Part shown: positions 63,513 through 64,000 of the stretch, in pieces
Position numbering within the stretch: position 1 is the stretch's first letter
Layout: each line of letters starts with the position of its first letter
Assembly (NCBI RefSeq): GCF_003634215.1
Contig: NZ_RBWX01000008.1
Location: 434,001 to 498,000 of the forward strand
Source of the DNA: Sphingosinicella microcystinivorans
GTDB taxonomy: Bacteria; Pseudomonadota; Alphaproteobacteria; Sphingomonadales; Sphingomonadaceae
Direction of reading: 5' to 3'
DNA length: 64,000 nucleotides
Translations under genes and position numbers: made by a program
Notes under the pieces: generated by a model
Database searches by the model: none
Seen by the model: the letters and a program-made list of their open reading frames with translations, nothing else
What the model was told of the DNA's origin: nothing

Positions 63513-64000
63513 TCAGGAATCGATGCGGATATGCCCCGCTAGACCTGCTACGCGCGCGAGCCATCCCTGCACGCGCGGGTAGCCTGTCAGGTCGAATGCG
63601 CCGCCTTCCTCGCAAACGTGCGTGTACGCATAGAGCGCAATATCGGCGAGGCTGAAGCTGTTCCCCACGAACCACTGGCGATGCGTCAGATGCTCGTCCA
63701 TCAGTTTCAGCGCCGCTTCGCCGCCTGCGCGCTTACTGTCGATCTGTGCGTGCTGCGCATCGGAGAGATTGTCGCGCCCGACGTAAGCGAGCCAGAAGCG
63801 CAGCGTCGCGATATTGGGCTCGTGGTTGTACTGTTCCCAGAACATCCAGCGCAGCATGTCCGCCTCGTCCCAGCGGTCGGCCGGGATCAATGCCGAGCCT
63901 TTGGCGAGGTAGAAGATCGCCGCGTTCGATTCCGGCAGGTAGCGCTCACCCACCTGGAGCACGGGCACCCGGCCGTTCGCGTTCACCGTGGAAAGATAGG
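63513..64000 (-). CDS. Glutathione S-transferase family protein, C-terminal part
   Basis: Truncated by the window edge; frame open to the last base. Visible are the end of the thioredoxin-like domain (YLSTVNANGRVPVLQVGERYLPESNAAIFYLA) with the conserved NGRVPVL and ES, and the full helical domain ending in VARVAGLAGHIRIDS. The N-terminal glutathione-site residues are missing. The GTG at 63986 is an internal codon, not the start. Confidence 0.9.
   Translation of the reverse strand, partial: YLSTVNANGRVPVLQVGERYLPESNAAIFYLAKGSALIPADRWDEADMLRWMFWEQYNHEPNIATLRFWLAYVGRDNLSDAQHAQIDSKRAGGEAALKLMDEHLTHRQWFVGNSFSLADIALYAYTHVCEEGGAFDLTGYPRVQGWLARVAGLAGHIRIDS

Overview
This is a GC-rich, gene-dense chromosomal segment of an alphaproteobacterium, most probably a member of the Sphingomonadales. 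The lineage call rests on an F1-ATPase zeta-type inhibitor (DUF1476), a TrcR/DUF1013 regulator, split PurS/PurQ/PurL, an operonic petABC, a CpaF ATPase and PEP-CTERM sorting. I see no prophage, insertion sequence, integron, CRISPR array or rRNA operon. About 69 protein genes and one tRNA are supported, many sharing 1-11 bp overlaps at start or stop codons.

Layout. 1-5492: end of an exported protein (partial), a TraB/GumN lipoprotein, then rplY-pth-ychF, a phosphodiesterase lipoprotein and a MaoC hydratase. 5497-9621 (minus): the petA-petB-petC-mtnP-apt operon, joining the cytochrome bc1 complex to adenine salvage. 9780-12748: trmL-hemF, a membrane protein, and the minus-strand zeta-bolA-grxD group. 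12905-24184: purine biosynthesis (purC, purS, purQ, purL), interspersed with a DUF3667 protein, a PEP-CTERM protein behind a sigma54-like promoter, two tiny paralogous membrane proteins, a sulfotransferase, a queuosine-precursor transporter/MarR/kinase-like operon and a Y-family polymerase. 24216-31091: metabolic and exported proteins (GFA, P1 peptidase, Hpt protein, alkylsulfatase, VOC, TusA-like). 31417-34969: a candidate TetR / Tat-exported flavoprotein / NTF2-like module with matching inverted repeats. 35021-45079: tRNA-Thr, aminopeptidase P, an MHYT-PAS-GGDEF-EAL protein, oligopeptidase B, a thioesterase, CpaF and an exported methyltransferase. 45076-56047: PepN, an SDR protein, an orphan molybdopterin subunit, two transporters, threonine aldolase and an M20 peptidase. 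56049-64000: a mosaic intergenic repeat, the minus-strand MBL-HAD-fadD-maiA-EVE operon, TrcR, a glycosyltransferase with an LpxH-like phosphoesterase, and a GST cut by the window edge.

Regulation is the most interesting layer. Two exported-protein genes (the partial one at 129 and the PEP-CTERM gene at 15103) each have a GG-N10-GC sigma54-type element. At least ten genes lack a Shine-Dalgarno but carry a -10-like hexamer ending only 7-10 nt before the ATG, which predicts leaderless mRNAs. These are inferences from reading the sequence; no search or alignment was run.
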